From positions 2,142,365 to 2,206,364 of the forward strand of contig NZ_JAPMXC010000001.1 in the NCBI RefSeq assembly GCF_026624755.1: a DNA stretch of 64,000 nt. Reading direction: 5' to 3'. This DNA comes from Robbsia betulipollinis. GTDB lineage: Bacteria > Pseudomonadota > Gammaproteobacteria > Burkholderiales > Burkholderiaceae. Made by a program: the position numbers and the translations under genes. The stretch's first letter is position 1. Each line of letters opens with the position of its first letter. Below the pieces are notes generated by a model. It made no database searches. It saw only the letters and a program-made list of their open reading frames with translations, and was not told the DNA's origin. Shown in pieces: positions 9,335 to 18,595 of this stretch.

Positions 9335-9964
9335 ATGTCGGTGATCGCAATCGTCAATCCGAAGGGCGGCGTGGGCAAGAGCACGCTTGCCACCAATCTG
9401 GCCGGCTATTTCGCGGCGAGCGGCGAATCGACGGCACTCGGCGACATCGATCCGCAGCATTCCTCCCATGTCTGGCTCGGCATCCGAGCCGCCGAGCTGT
9501 CACCGATCGCACCGTGGGCACCCGACGCGATGCGGCCCGAACGGCCGGCGCGGGGCGTCGCGCACGCGGTGCTGGACACGCCAGCCGGCCTCGACGCGGC
9601 GACGCTACATCACATCGCGGCGATGGCGGACCGCATCATCGTACCGCTGCAGCCGTCGATCTTCGATATCTACGCCACGCAGGCCTTCCTGGCGCTGCTG
9701 GCGAAGGAACGCACCGTCAAGCGTAGGCAGATTCGGATCGGCGTGGTCGGCATGCGCGTGGACGCGCGCACCAGGGCGGCGGAGCAGTTGCAGCGGTTCG
9801 TCGAGGGGCTGGACGTGCCGGTGCTGGCCACGCTGCGCGACACGCAGAACTATATCCAGTTGGCCGCCCATGGTTTGTCGCTCTGGGATGTGGCCCCCAG
9901 CCGCGTGGAGAAGGATCTCGAGCAGTGGCGGGCGCTCACGCAGTGGGTGAGCGCGACCGATTGA
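9335..9964 (+). CDS. ParA/MinD-family ATPase without a ParB partner
   Basis: A 209-residue ParA-type ATPase. The deviant Walker A motif KGGVGKST (residues 10-17) starts it, followed by the switch region DIDPQHSS and the VLDTPAG Walker B-like strand. Such proteins position DNA, organelles or protein complexes. The start is supported by a strong ribosome-binding site (GGGAGGAGAGGAC) just upstream. No parB, centromere-like repeat or partner gene is next to it; it converges on panC. The protein is shorter than chromosomal ParA (about 260 residues) and lacks its N-terminal helix-turn-helix region, as in the orphan ParA/McdA-like group. Cargo is unknown. Confidence 0.8.
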   Translation: MSVIAIVNPKGGVGKSTLATNLAGYFAASGESTALGDIDPQHSSHVWLGIRAAELSPIAPWAPDAMRPERPARGVAHAVLDTPAGLDAATLHHIAAMADRIIVPLQPSIFDIYATQAFLALLAKERTVKRRQIRIGVVGMRVDARTRAAEQLQRFVEGLDVPVLATLRDTQNYIQLAAHGLSLWDVAPSRVEKDLEQWRALTQWVSATD

Positions 9965-10037
9965 GCCGATTCGACCCAGCAAGGATCCAACCCGGCAGGC
10001 ATGCGGCGCTGAAGCGGATGCCGTCGTGGATCCGCCC

Positions 10038-10970
<933 letters not shown>

Positions 10971-11912
10971 TCAGCTGGGCGAATAGGCCAGCCGGACGTA
11001 GATGGGGGCGAAAGGCTCGGCCTGGGTCAGCTCGATCAGTGCCTCGCGCGTGAGTTCGAGCATCGCGATGAAATTGACGACCACCACCGGCACGCCGGAC
11101 CCGGCGTCGAACAGTTCGGTGAATTCCATGAAGCGCGCCGATTGCAGGCGGCGCAGCATGAGACTCATGTGCTCGCGTACCGACAGTTCCTCGCGGCTGA
11201 TCCGGTGGTGCTCGACCAGACGGGCGCGGCGCAGCATGTCGCGAAACGCGCCGTGCAGGTCCGCGGCGCCGACGTCGGGCCAGCGCGGCACCAGGCTTTC
11301 CTCGACATGCACCTGGACGTCCAGGAAATCGCGTCCGCGCTGCGGCAGCCGGTCGAGGCGCTGCGAGGCGAGCTTCATCTGTTCGTACTCGAGCAGCCGG
11401 CGCACCAGCTCGGCGCGCGGGTCGTCCACTTCCTCGTTGCTGTCCGTCTTCTTCAGCGGCAACAGCATCCGCGACTTGATCTCGATGAGCATCGCCGCCA
11501 TCAGCAGGTAGTCCGACGCCAGTTCCAGGTTGGTGCGCCGGATCTGCTCGACATAACCCAGGTACTGGACGGTGACCTCCGCCATCGGGATGTCGAGCAC
11601 ATTGACGTTCTGCCGGCGAATCAGATAAAGCAGCAGATCGAGCGGGCCTTCGAAGCTGTCGAGAAACACTTCGAGCGCCTGCGGCGGGATGTAGAGATCG
11701 TGCGGCAGCTTGAACACCGGCTCGCCGTACAGCCGCGCGAACGCGACGACGTCCACGCCGCCTGGTGCGGCGTCGGGCACGCGCACGGTGTCCGTCGCGC
11801 CGCTTTCGGCGTTGACCGCGTCAAGGGCGGTCCTGGCGGCGTGTTCGCCAGGTCCGGTCTCCGGTGCGGCGGAAGCAGCGGCCCGCGCCGGACTCCGGTT
11901 GGCGTTCGACAT
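10971..11912 (-). CDS. scpA: Segregation and condensation protein A
   Basis: A 313-residue ScpA kleisin, which bridges the heads of SMC and binds ScpB in the chromosome-condensing complex. The core FEGPLDLLLYLIRRQNVNVLDIPM is unmistakable and is followed by the LLMAAMLIEIKSRMLLP helix. About 75 residues of Ala/Pro-rich, probably disordered sequence precede the core; the ATG at MSNANRSP was preferred over an upstream one that would run into the DUF3460 gene. It starts 2 bp after the stop of that gene, so the pair forms an operon that continues into panC. Confidence 0.88.
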   Translation of the reverse strand: MSNANRSPARAAASAAPETGPGEHAARTALDAVNAESGATDTVRVPDAAPGGVDVVAFARLYGEPVFKLPHDLYIPPQALEVFLDSFEGPLDLLLYLIRRQNVNVLDIPMAEVTVQYLGYVEQIRRTNLELASDYLLMAAMLIEIKSRMLLPLKKTDSNEEVDDPRAELVRRLLEYEQMKLASQRLDRLPQRGRDFLDVQVHVEESLVPRWPDVGAADLHGAFRDMLRRARLVEHHRISREELSVREHMSLMLRRLQSARFMEFTELFDAGSGVPVVVVNFIAMLELTREALIELTQAEPFAPIYVRLAYSPS

Positions 11913-11914
11913 CG

Positions 11915-12100
11915 TCAGAAGGTTTGGTAATAAACGTAGGATGTTTGCTTGACGCGCGCGTGGGTTTCGCTCGCGCGCTGTTCCAGATCCAGCGGCTTTT
12001 TGTCCCACAGCAGCGCACGGCCGAGTTGCTGCTGCCGTTCGAGTTTCGGCTGCTCGGCCTTCAGCTGCTTGATGAACGACGTGATCTCGGATTCGTACAT
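11915..12100 (-). CDS. DUF3460 family protein
   Basis: A 61-residue protein (begins MYESEITSFIKQLK) of the DUF3460 family, a small conserved protein of Burkholderiales found before scpA. It is mostly alpha-helical and charged, with no signal peptide or membrane segment. Its function is unknown; the tight spacing to scpA suggests a common transcript only. Confidence 0.8.
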   Translation of the reverse strand: MYESEITSFIKQLKAEQPKLERQQQLGRALLWDKKPLDLEQRASETHARVKQTSYVYYQTF

Positions 12101-12383
12101 GGTCTGTACCTGCCTTTGGTCGTATGCGTGGTCGGATGTTCAGCAGGGTATTTTATCTTATCCTCGGGACCTGACCAGGGAATACGCGATGCGTCCGCAC
12201 GCCGTCGAAAACGACGCGTCAAACGCCGGGGGGATCATTTCGCGGTCAACTGTGTTGAAATAGCGGCGGGGTGTAAGGCGCGGCAAGCAATTGCCGCAAG
12301 CGGCGTGCGACGGGCCACGCCTTTCTTTGGCGATGCAAGGTCGACGCCTGGGCGCAGGGCGATGCTCACGGACGGAATGGGAG

Positions 12384-14231
12384 ATGTGTTTGGCGGGCAG
12401 TGAAACGGGAAACGGGGCGTCGCCGGCGTACGGCATGCGCGCGACGCCGGGGCGCCGCGTGGGATGGCCGCGGGCGCGACCCCTCGCGGGCGTGGCCGGG
12501 CGCCGGCTTGCCGCCGCCCTCGCGGGCGTCTGGCTGCTGGCGCTGGCGGCGCCCGCGCGCGCCGTGTATACGGTCGACATCGACGCGCCGCGCGCCGTGC
12601 GCAAGGTGTTGACGCAGCATCTCGACCTCGCGCGGTTCGCGAAACGCGACGACATCGGGGACGAGCAGTTGTCGTTTCTCGTCACGGCCGCGCCGCAGCA
12701 GGCGCGTCAACTGGTGCAGACGCAAGGCTATTTCAGTCCGGTGATACAGACCGAGGTGCGCACCGTGAAGGGCCGCAAAGCGGTCAGGCTGAGCGTCGAA
12801 CCGGGGCCGCAGACGACGATTTCGAGTGTCGCGCTCTCGTTCACCGGCCCCGTGGCGACCGAGGCACCGGTGCGCGAGACCGCGACCCGGCTCGCCTGGC
12901 GTCTGCAGTCGGGCGACGCTTTCACGCAATCCGCCTGGGACGATGCGAAAAAGGCCTCGCTGACCGTGCTGCGCGCGCAGCGCTATCTGGGGGCGCGCAT
13001 CGCGCATTCCGAGGCGAAGGTCGACCCGCGCACCCATACGGCGGCCCTCTCCGTGCAGTTCGCCAGCGGCCCTACCTTCACGCTCGGGCCGGTGACGGTG
13101 TCCGGCGTCGAGCGCTATCCGCATGCCATCATCGATCACGTCAATCCGCTGCATGTCGGCGAGATCTACAGCGCGGCGCGGGTCCAGGAGCTGCAACGCC
13201 AGGTGCAGAACACGCCGTACTACGCGAGCGTCGCGGTCGATGTGCAGGCCGATCCCGCGCACGCGACCGAGGCGCCGGTCGACGTCAAGGTGCACGAATA
13301 CCAGTTCCACAGCGTGCGCTCGGGCATCGGTTACTCGACCGACCGGGGCGCGCGGATCGAGGGCGCCTATTCGTACAACAACGTTTTCAACCGCGCTTAC
13401 GTCTTCACGGTGCAGGGCCGGCTCGAACAGAAAAGTCAGTATGGATCGGTGCAGCTGGCGATGCCGCCCGACAGCAAGTCCTACGTCAACAGCGTGCTCG
13501 CCTCGTACACGCGGACCGACGACGAAGGCACGGTGATCTACAGCCTGCGTACCGGGTTCCAGCGCACGCGCTCGCTGCAGTTCTACGATTACACCTACTC
13601 GTTGATGTATTACCAGGATCGGCTCGAGCAGAACGTCGGGCCGCCCACCGTGAGCCGCGCGCTGGTGCCCGCCTGGGCCTGGACGCGGCGCAACGTCGAC
13701 GATCCGGTATTCCCGCGCAGCGGCAATCTGATCAACGTCGAGGCCGGTTTCGCCGTCAAGGCCGTGGCGTCGGACGCCACCTTCGGCCGGATCTACGGAC
13801 GCGCGCGGCAATACCTGCCGATCGGCCGCAACGATCTCGTGCTGCTGCGCACCGAGATGGGCGGCGTGTTTTCGGGCGCGGCGTCGGCACGGATTCCCGC
13901 CACGCTGTTGTTCCGGGCGGGCGGCGCAACGTCGGTGCGCGGTTACGGATACGAGAGCATCGGCAACAACGTGTCGGGGAGCGTGCTGCCGACGAAATAC
14001 CTGATCACCGGCGGCGCGGAGTATCAGCACTGGTTCAACCACGACTGGGGCGGCGCGGTGTTCTTCGACATGGGCACGGCGACCGATACCTGGGCGGAGC
14101 GGCGCTTCTACCAGGGCGTGGGCGTGGGCGCGCGCTGGCGCAGTCCCGTCGGCCCGCTCAACGTCGATCTGGGCTATGGCATCCAGAACCGCAGCATTCG
14201 TCCCTATCTGACGCTTGGCGTCGCGTTCTGA
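12384..14231 (+). CDS. tamA: Translocation and assembly module outer-membrane protein TamA
   Basis: An Omp85-family outer-membrane beta-barrel of roughly 615 residues. With TamB it helps insert autotransporters and other proteins, and is linked to phospholipid transport to the outer membrane. The signal peptide (LAGVWLLALAAPARA) is followed by POTRA-like repeats and a C-terminal barrel that ends in phenylalanine, as Omp85 proteins do. RGYGYESIG matches the barrel motif of the family. The start is uncertain: the ATG at 12384 follows GGAATGGGAG, while others are at 12291 and 12435. tamB follows 16 bp downstream. Confidence 0.9.
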   Translation: MCLAGSETGNGASPAYGMRATPGRRVGWPRARPLAGVAGRRLAAALAGVWLLALAAPARAVYTVDIDAPRAVRKVLTQHLDLARFAKRDDIGDEQLSFLVTAAPQQARQLVQTQGYFSPVIQTEVRTVKGRKAVRLSVEPGPQTTISSVALSFTGPVATEAPVRETATRLAWRLQSGDAFTQSAWDDAKKASLTVLRAQRYLGARIAHSEAKVDPRTHTAALSVQFASGPTFTLGPVTVSGVERYPHAIIDHVNPLHVGEIYSAARVQELQRQVQNTPYYASVAVDVQADPAHATEAPVDVKVHEYQFHSVRSGIGYSTDRGARIEGAYSYNNVFNRAYVFTVQGRLEQKSQYGSVQLAMPPDSKSYVNSVLASYTRTDDEGTVIYSLRTGFQRTRSLQFYDYTYSLMYYQDRLEQNVGPPTVSRALVPAWAWTRRNVDDPVFPRSGNLINVEAGFAVKAVASDATFGRIYGRARQYLPIGRNDLVLLRTEMGGVFSGAASARIPATLLFRAGGATSVRGYGYESIGNNVSGSVLPTKYLITGGAEYQHWFNHDWGGAVFFDMGTATDTWAERRFYQGVGVGARWRSPVGPLNVDLGYGIQNRSIRPYLTLGVAF

Positions 14232-14247
14232 TCCGGTACCGCCCTTC

Positions 14248-17200
14248 ATGATGAAAGTGTCGCTCGCCCTCCCGTCCCCCATGCTCGCGCTGGCCGGCCG
14301 GCATGCGCCCGGCGTCCCGGCCGCTGCCGCGAGTGTGGCAGCGGCCGGGGCGGGTAAGGGCGTGCCCGAGACCGGCATGTCCGGCGAAGCAGGACGCACG
14401 GGGCCGGGTGCCGGAGAAGGCAATGACCACGGCGGCAACGGCGGCAACGGTGGCAACGGCGGCGATGGTGGCAAGGGCGGCCGGCGGCCACGCGGCATCG
14501 GGCGGCGCATCGGGCGTGCCCTGGTCTACGCGGTGCTGTTCGTGGTGCTGCTCGCGGCCCTGCTGCTCGGCGCGCTGTTTGGGGCGGTGCACACCGAGCG
14601 CGGCACGCGTCTCGCGTGGCAGGCCGCCACGCGCCTGCTGCCGGCGCACCTGTCGGGCCGGCTGGAGGGCGGCGCGCTGCAAACCGGCGTGCGCCTGCAC
14701 GATGTCGCCTGGCGTTCTGCGGGTCTGGAGGTCCGCGTCGATCGCGTGTCGGGGCGCTGGCACCTCAGCCGGGCGCCCTGGCGTTTCACGCTCGAGTATC
14801 TGCGGGTCGGCACGGTCGATGTGCGCATCGCACCGGCGCCGTCCAGGCCGGGTTCGCCCGCGACCTTGCCGGACTCGCTGGTGTCGCCGATCCAGCTCGA
14901 TATCCGCGATGTCCGGGTGGAAAAGATCGCGGTGCACAGTGGCGCGTCGACGACGCGCATCGACGCCCTCGCCCTGCATGGCGGGACCGATGGCCGCCAT
15001 CACCGGCTGGTGCTCGATGGCGTGTCGACGCCGTACGGCGATGCGCATGCGCGCGTCGCGCTGGACGGCGTGCGCCCGTTCGCGACCACCGGCACCGCGC
15101 GTTTCGCGGGCGCGGTGAGCGGACAGGCGGTCGACGTCTCGGCGCGCGTGTCCGGTTCCCTGGAAACGCTGGTCGCCGACGTCGCGGCGTCCGGGATGAA
15201 GCTCGCGGGCCAGGCGCATATCGAGGCCACGCCGTTCGCCAGCGTACCGGTGAAACTGGTGACCATCGCCGCCGATCATCTGAATCCTCAGGCATTCGGC
15301 GCGGGCGCGCCGGCAGCGGATCTGAAGGTCCGCGCGCAATTGCGGCCGGTCGCATCGCCGGCCGCGGGCACGCCTTTGGTCGTGAGCGGACCGATCTCGA
15401 TCGAGAACGCCAGTCCCGGCTCGCTGGACGCCAAACGGCTGCCGCTGATCGACGCGCGCGCGACCGTGCGGCTCGATGCAAGCGCGCAAACGGTCGAAGC
15501 GCTGCGCGTGCGCCTGCTGAACGACGCGACGGTGACCGGCCGGGGGCGGCTGTCGCAGGGCCGGGGCGAACTGGCGCTCGACATTGCGAAGCTGGATCTG
15601 CATGCGCTGCATGCGGCGCTGCGGCCGACGCAACTGGCCGGCACTGTCGCGCTGGGCCTGAAAGGCGACACGCAGACCGTCGCTGCGCGGCTGGCCGACC
15701 CCGCGGCGGCGCTGGCCCTGCGCGCCGCCGTGGTCGCGACGCCCGCCCAAACCGCGTTCCGGCAGGTGCAGTTGAGCGTCGGCAAGGGGCGCGCGGACCT
15801 GAGCGGCACGCTCAAGCGCGATACCGATGCCAGCTTCGCGTTCAAGGGCACGCTGCGCGATTTCGACCCGCTGGCGCTGATGTCGGCGCAGCAGGCGAGC
15901 GCACCTGCGCCACGCCAGGGCGCCAGCCGGCAAACGGCCGGCCGGCCAGCCACCGTTCGCCCAACCGCCGACCGGCCCGCCGCCACCCGGCAAACCGCCA
16001 CCCGGCAAACCGCCACCCGGCAAACCGCCACGCGCCGGATCGAGGCGCGCGTGTCCGGCACGTTCGACGCCACCGGTACGCTTGCCCCGGAGGTGCGCGC
16101 CAAGATCGGTTTCGCGCTGAACGACAGCGTCTACGACGGCTTGCCGATGACAGGCTCCGGCACCGTGCAACTGGCCGGAACGCGCCTGTTGCCCAGCCGG
16201 GCGCGATTGTCGGTGGCCGGCAACGATGTCGCGCTCGACGGCAGCTTCGGCGCGCCGGCCGACCGCCTGAATTTCACGATCCAGGCGCCGCAGCTCGACC
16301 GTCTGGGCTTCGGCCTGGCCGGCGAGTTGAGCGCCCGGGGAGACGTCACGGGATCGATCGCGCATCCGAATGTCACGGCGCAGTACCAGGCGAGCGGCCT
16401 CGTCCTTGGCGACCTGCGGCTGGGGCACGCGCAGGGGCAGGCGCAGTTGCGCGATGGCGCGAACGGTGCGCTGAACGCTTCGGTGGACGCACGCGATCTG
16501 AGCGCGCCAGGCTTGTCGTTGCAAACGTTGACGGCGCGCGTGTCGGGCACGCGCGCGCGGCACACGCTGGACGCCAGCGCACAGGGCAGCCTGCGCGGCA
16601 ACCGGCTCGACGCGTCGCTCGCGGCGCAGGGCGGTCTGACCGACAACCATGGCGTCACCGGCTGGCGGGGCACGATCAGCCAGTTGCAGAACCGCGGCAC
16701 GCCGGCCCTGCAATTGTCCGCGCCGGTGTCGATCGTCGCCGCCCCCCGGCACGTGGAGATCGGCGCGACGCGGCTGAGTCTCGAAGGAGCCGTGCTCGAT
16801 CTGCGCAACGCCCTCTATCAGGAGGGCCAGATCCGCTCGGCCGGCACGGTCACTGGTATCGACGTGGCGCGCATGCTGGCGTTGCAGGCGGAATTCACCG
16901 GCAAGCCGAACACGACGCTGACCGACCTGGTGCTCGACGGCGACTGGGATTTCGGTCTGGGCGCCACGGCAAGCGGGCATATCGCGCTACGCCGCCACGG
17001 CGGCGACCTGCAGGTCAACGCCGGCCAGGGCCCGGCCGGCCTGGGCATCGAGAAGCTGAGCGCGCGCGTCGATTTCCCCGGCGGCAGTCGGGCGCACCTG
17101 ACGGTGAACGCACAGGCCGCACGGCTCGGCACGCTCGCCGCGGCGCTCGACAGCACGCTGGTGGAGCGGGACGGCCTGCTGACGCTGGCCGACGCATCGC

Positions 17201-18501
17201 CGTTGAACGGCACGATCGCGGCCGACCTGCCGTCGCTGCGCACGACGGGGGGGCTGCTCGGTCCCACCTATATCTTCGATGGCGCGATCGGACTGCGGCT
17301 GGCGGTCGCGGGCAATGTCGGCAAGCCGAAACTGTCGGGCACGATCTCCGGGCAGAAGCTGGGCGCGACGCTGGTCGATCAGGGCGTGCAGTTGCGCAAC
17401 GGCGTGATCGACATCGCGATCAGCGACAACATCGTGCAGTTCCGCAACGTCAGCTTTCATGGCAGCACCGGCACCTTGAGCGCCACCGGCCGGGTGCAGC
17501 TCGACGCCGACAATCCCGGCATCACGGCCCACATCGTCGCCGACAAGCTCGAACTGTTCGGCGCGCCGGACCGGCAGCTGGCGATTTCGGGACAGGCGTC
17601 GGTCGCCAACGCCGGTCCGGGTGGCGGGCTGGCGATCGATGGCAAGTTCGCCGTCGACCATGCGCGCTTCGACCTGCCGAAAACCTCGGCGCCGCGCCTG
17701 GGGGACGACGTCGTGATCGTGCGCTCGAACGGGCAGACCGACACCGCCGCGCCGCCCAAGGCGGTGTCGGGCGTGGAAAAACCGATCGGACCGTTCGCGC
17801 CGATCGCGAACATCGCCATCGATCTCGGCCACGATTTTCACTTCGAGGGAGCGGGCGCGGTGCTGGGCCTGACCGGCGCCCTGACCGTGCGCAGCGCACC
17901 GAACGAAGCGCTGTCGGCGGTGGGCACGGTGAGCGTGACGCCGGGGTCGACCTACGAGGCGTTCGGCCGCAAGCTGGGGATCGAGACCGGCTATTTCACC
18001 TTCAACGGGCCGGTCGACAACCCGTCGATCAATCTGCTGGCGATGCGCCGCAATCAGGAAGTGGAAGCGGGCGTGCGGGTGCAGGGCACGCTGCGCTCGC
18101 CGGATGTGACGCTGGTGTCGGAGCCGAGCGTCACGCAGAACGAGAAGCTGTCATGGCTGCTGTTCGGTCATGGCACCGACACCGGTCAGAACCTCGGGCA
18201 GCAGAACACGATGACCGCCGCGCTCGCGCTGCTGGGCAGCGCCGGCGGCAAGACGCTGGCGCGCAGCGTCGGTCTCGACGAGTTTTCGATCGGCACCAGC
18301 GATTCGGGGCTCACCGATGCCCAGGTGATATCCGTCGCGAAGGCGCTCAACGAGCATTTCGTGCTGGGTTACGAACAGGGCCTGCAATCGGCCGGCTATC
18401 TGTTCAAGCTCACCTGGCTGCTGTCGCGGCGCTGGTCGGTGGCGGCGCAGGCGGGAACGTACAACGGCCTGTCGCTGATGTTCACGAACCGTTTCGATTG
18501 A
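14248..18501 (+). CDS. tamB: Translocation and assembly module inner-membrane protein TamB
   Basis: A very long protein (1417 residues) anchored in the inner membrane by one N-terminal helix (VLFVVLLAALLLGALFGAV) and ending in the DUF490/TamB domain, whose last residues (LTWLLSRRWSVAAQAG) are typical. The middle is a long beta-rich region, thought to form a hydrophobic groove that spans the periplasm. Odd features are a long cytosolic leader with a glycine-rich GGNGGNGGNGGDGGKGG tract (14431-14482) and a short ATRQT repeat at 15981-16025. A TTG start 33 bp upstream would overlap tamA; the ATG was preferred. It forms an operon with tamA. Confidence 0.9.
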   Translation: MMKVSLALPSPMLALAGRHAPGVPAAAASVAAAGAGKGVPETGMSGEAGRTGPGAGEGNDHGGNGGNGGNGGDGGKGGRRPRGIGRRIGRALVYAVLFVVLLAALLLGALFGAVHTERGTRLAWQAATRLLPAHLSGRLEGGALQTGVRLHDVAWRSAGLEVRVDRVSGRWHLSRAPWRFTLEYLRVGTVDVRIAPAPSRPGSPATLPDSLVSPIQLDIRDVRVEKIAVHSGASTTRIDALALHGGTDGRHHRLVLDGVSTPYGDAHARVALDGVRPFATTGTARFAGAVSGQAVDVSARVSGSLETLVADVAASGMKLAGQAHIEATPFASVPVKLVTIAADHLNPQAFGAGAPAADLKVRAQLRPVASPAAGTPLVVSGPISIENASPGSLDAKRLPLIDARATVRLDASAQTVEALRVRLLNDATVTGRGRLSQGRGELALDIAKLDLHALHAALRPTQLAGTVALGLKGDTQTVAARLADPAAALALRAAVVATPAQTAFRQVQLSVGKGRADLSGTLKRDTDASFAFKGTLRDFDPLALMSAQQASAPAPRQGASRQTAGRPATVRPTADRPAATRQTATRQTATRQTATRRIEARVSGTFDATGTLAPEVRAKIGFALNDSVYDGLPMTGSGTVQLAGTRLLPSRARLSVAGNDVALDGSFGAPADRLNFTIQAPQLDRLGFGLAGELSARGDVTGSIAHPNVTAQYQASGLVLGDLRLGHAQGQAQLRDGANGALNASVDARDLSAPGLSLQTLTARVSGTRARHTLDASAQGSLRGNRLDASLAAQGGLTDNHGVTGWRGTISQLQNRGTPALQLSAPVSIVAAPRHVEIGATRLSLEGAVLDLRNALYQEGQIRSAGTVTGIDVARMLALQAEFTGKPNTTLTDLVLDGDWDFGLGATASGHIALRRHGGDLQVNAGQGPAGLGIEKLSARVDFPGGSRAHLTVNAQAARLGTLAAALDSTLVERDGLLTLADASPLNGTIAADLPSLRTTGGLLGPTYIFDGAIGLRLAVAGNVGKPKLSGTISGQKLGATLVDQGVQLRNGVIDIAISDNIVQFRNVSFHGSTGTLSATGRVQLDADNPGITAHIVADKLELFGAPDRQLAISGQASVANAGPGGGLAIDGKFAVDHARFDLPKTSAPRLGDDVVIVRSNGQTDTAAPPKAVSGVEKPIGPFAPIANIAIDLGHDFHFEGAGAVLGLTGALTVRSAPNEALSAVGTVSVTPGSTYEAFGRKLGIETGYFTFNGPVDNPSINLLAMRRNQEVEAGVRVQGTLRSPDVTLVSEPSVTQNEKLSWLLFGHGTDTGQNLGQQNTMTAALALLGSAGGKTLARSVGLDEFSIGTSDSGLTDAQVISVAKALNEHFVLGYEQGLQSAGYLFKLTWLLSRRWSVAAQAGTYNGLSLMFTNRFD
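15981..16025 (+). repeat. 15-bp tandem repeat inside tamB
   Basis: Three perfect copies of CGCCACCCGGCAAAC lie end to end, followed by a diverged fourth start (CGCCACGCG). In frame they encode ATRQT repeats in a Thr/Arg/Pro-rich linker. Because the unit is a multiple of three, a change in copy number would alter linker length without breaking the frame. Confidence 0.9.
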
Positions 18502-18550
18502 GCATGGGGTGGGCGGCCCGACAGGGCATCCCTGCGTCAACCGCGTGTCC

Positions 18551-18586
18551 GCTCCCATGCCGCCCTTCGCCGCGCGGCACGGGAGC
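18551..18586. terminator. Hairpin between convergent tamB and metG
   Basis: The arms GCTCCCATGCCG and CGGCACGGGAGC pair with one mismatch around a 12-base loop. The site lies between two converging genes and could end transcription from either side. There is no clear U-run, so it is a candidate only. Confidence 0.35.
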
Positions 18587-18595
18587 GCGCGACGC

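Noticed and set aside
14158-16980. A 940-codon antisense frame across tamB
   Set aside because: Arg/Gln/Gly-rich composition typical of an antisense shadow in high-GC DNA; tamB on the other strand is clear.
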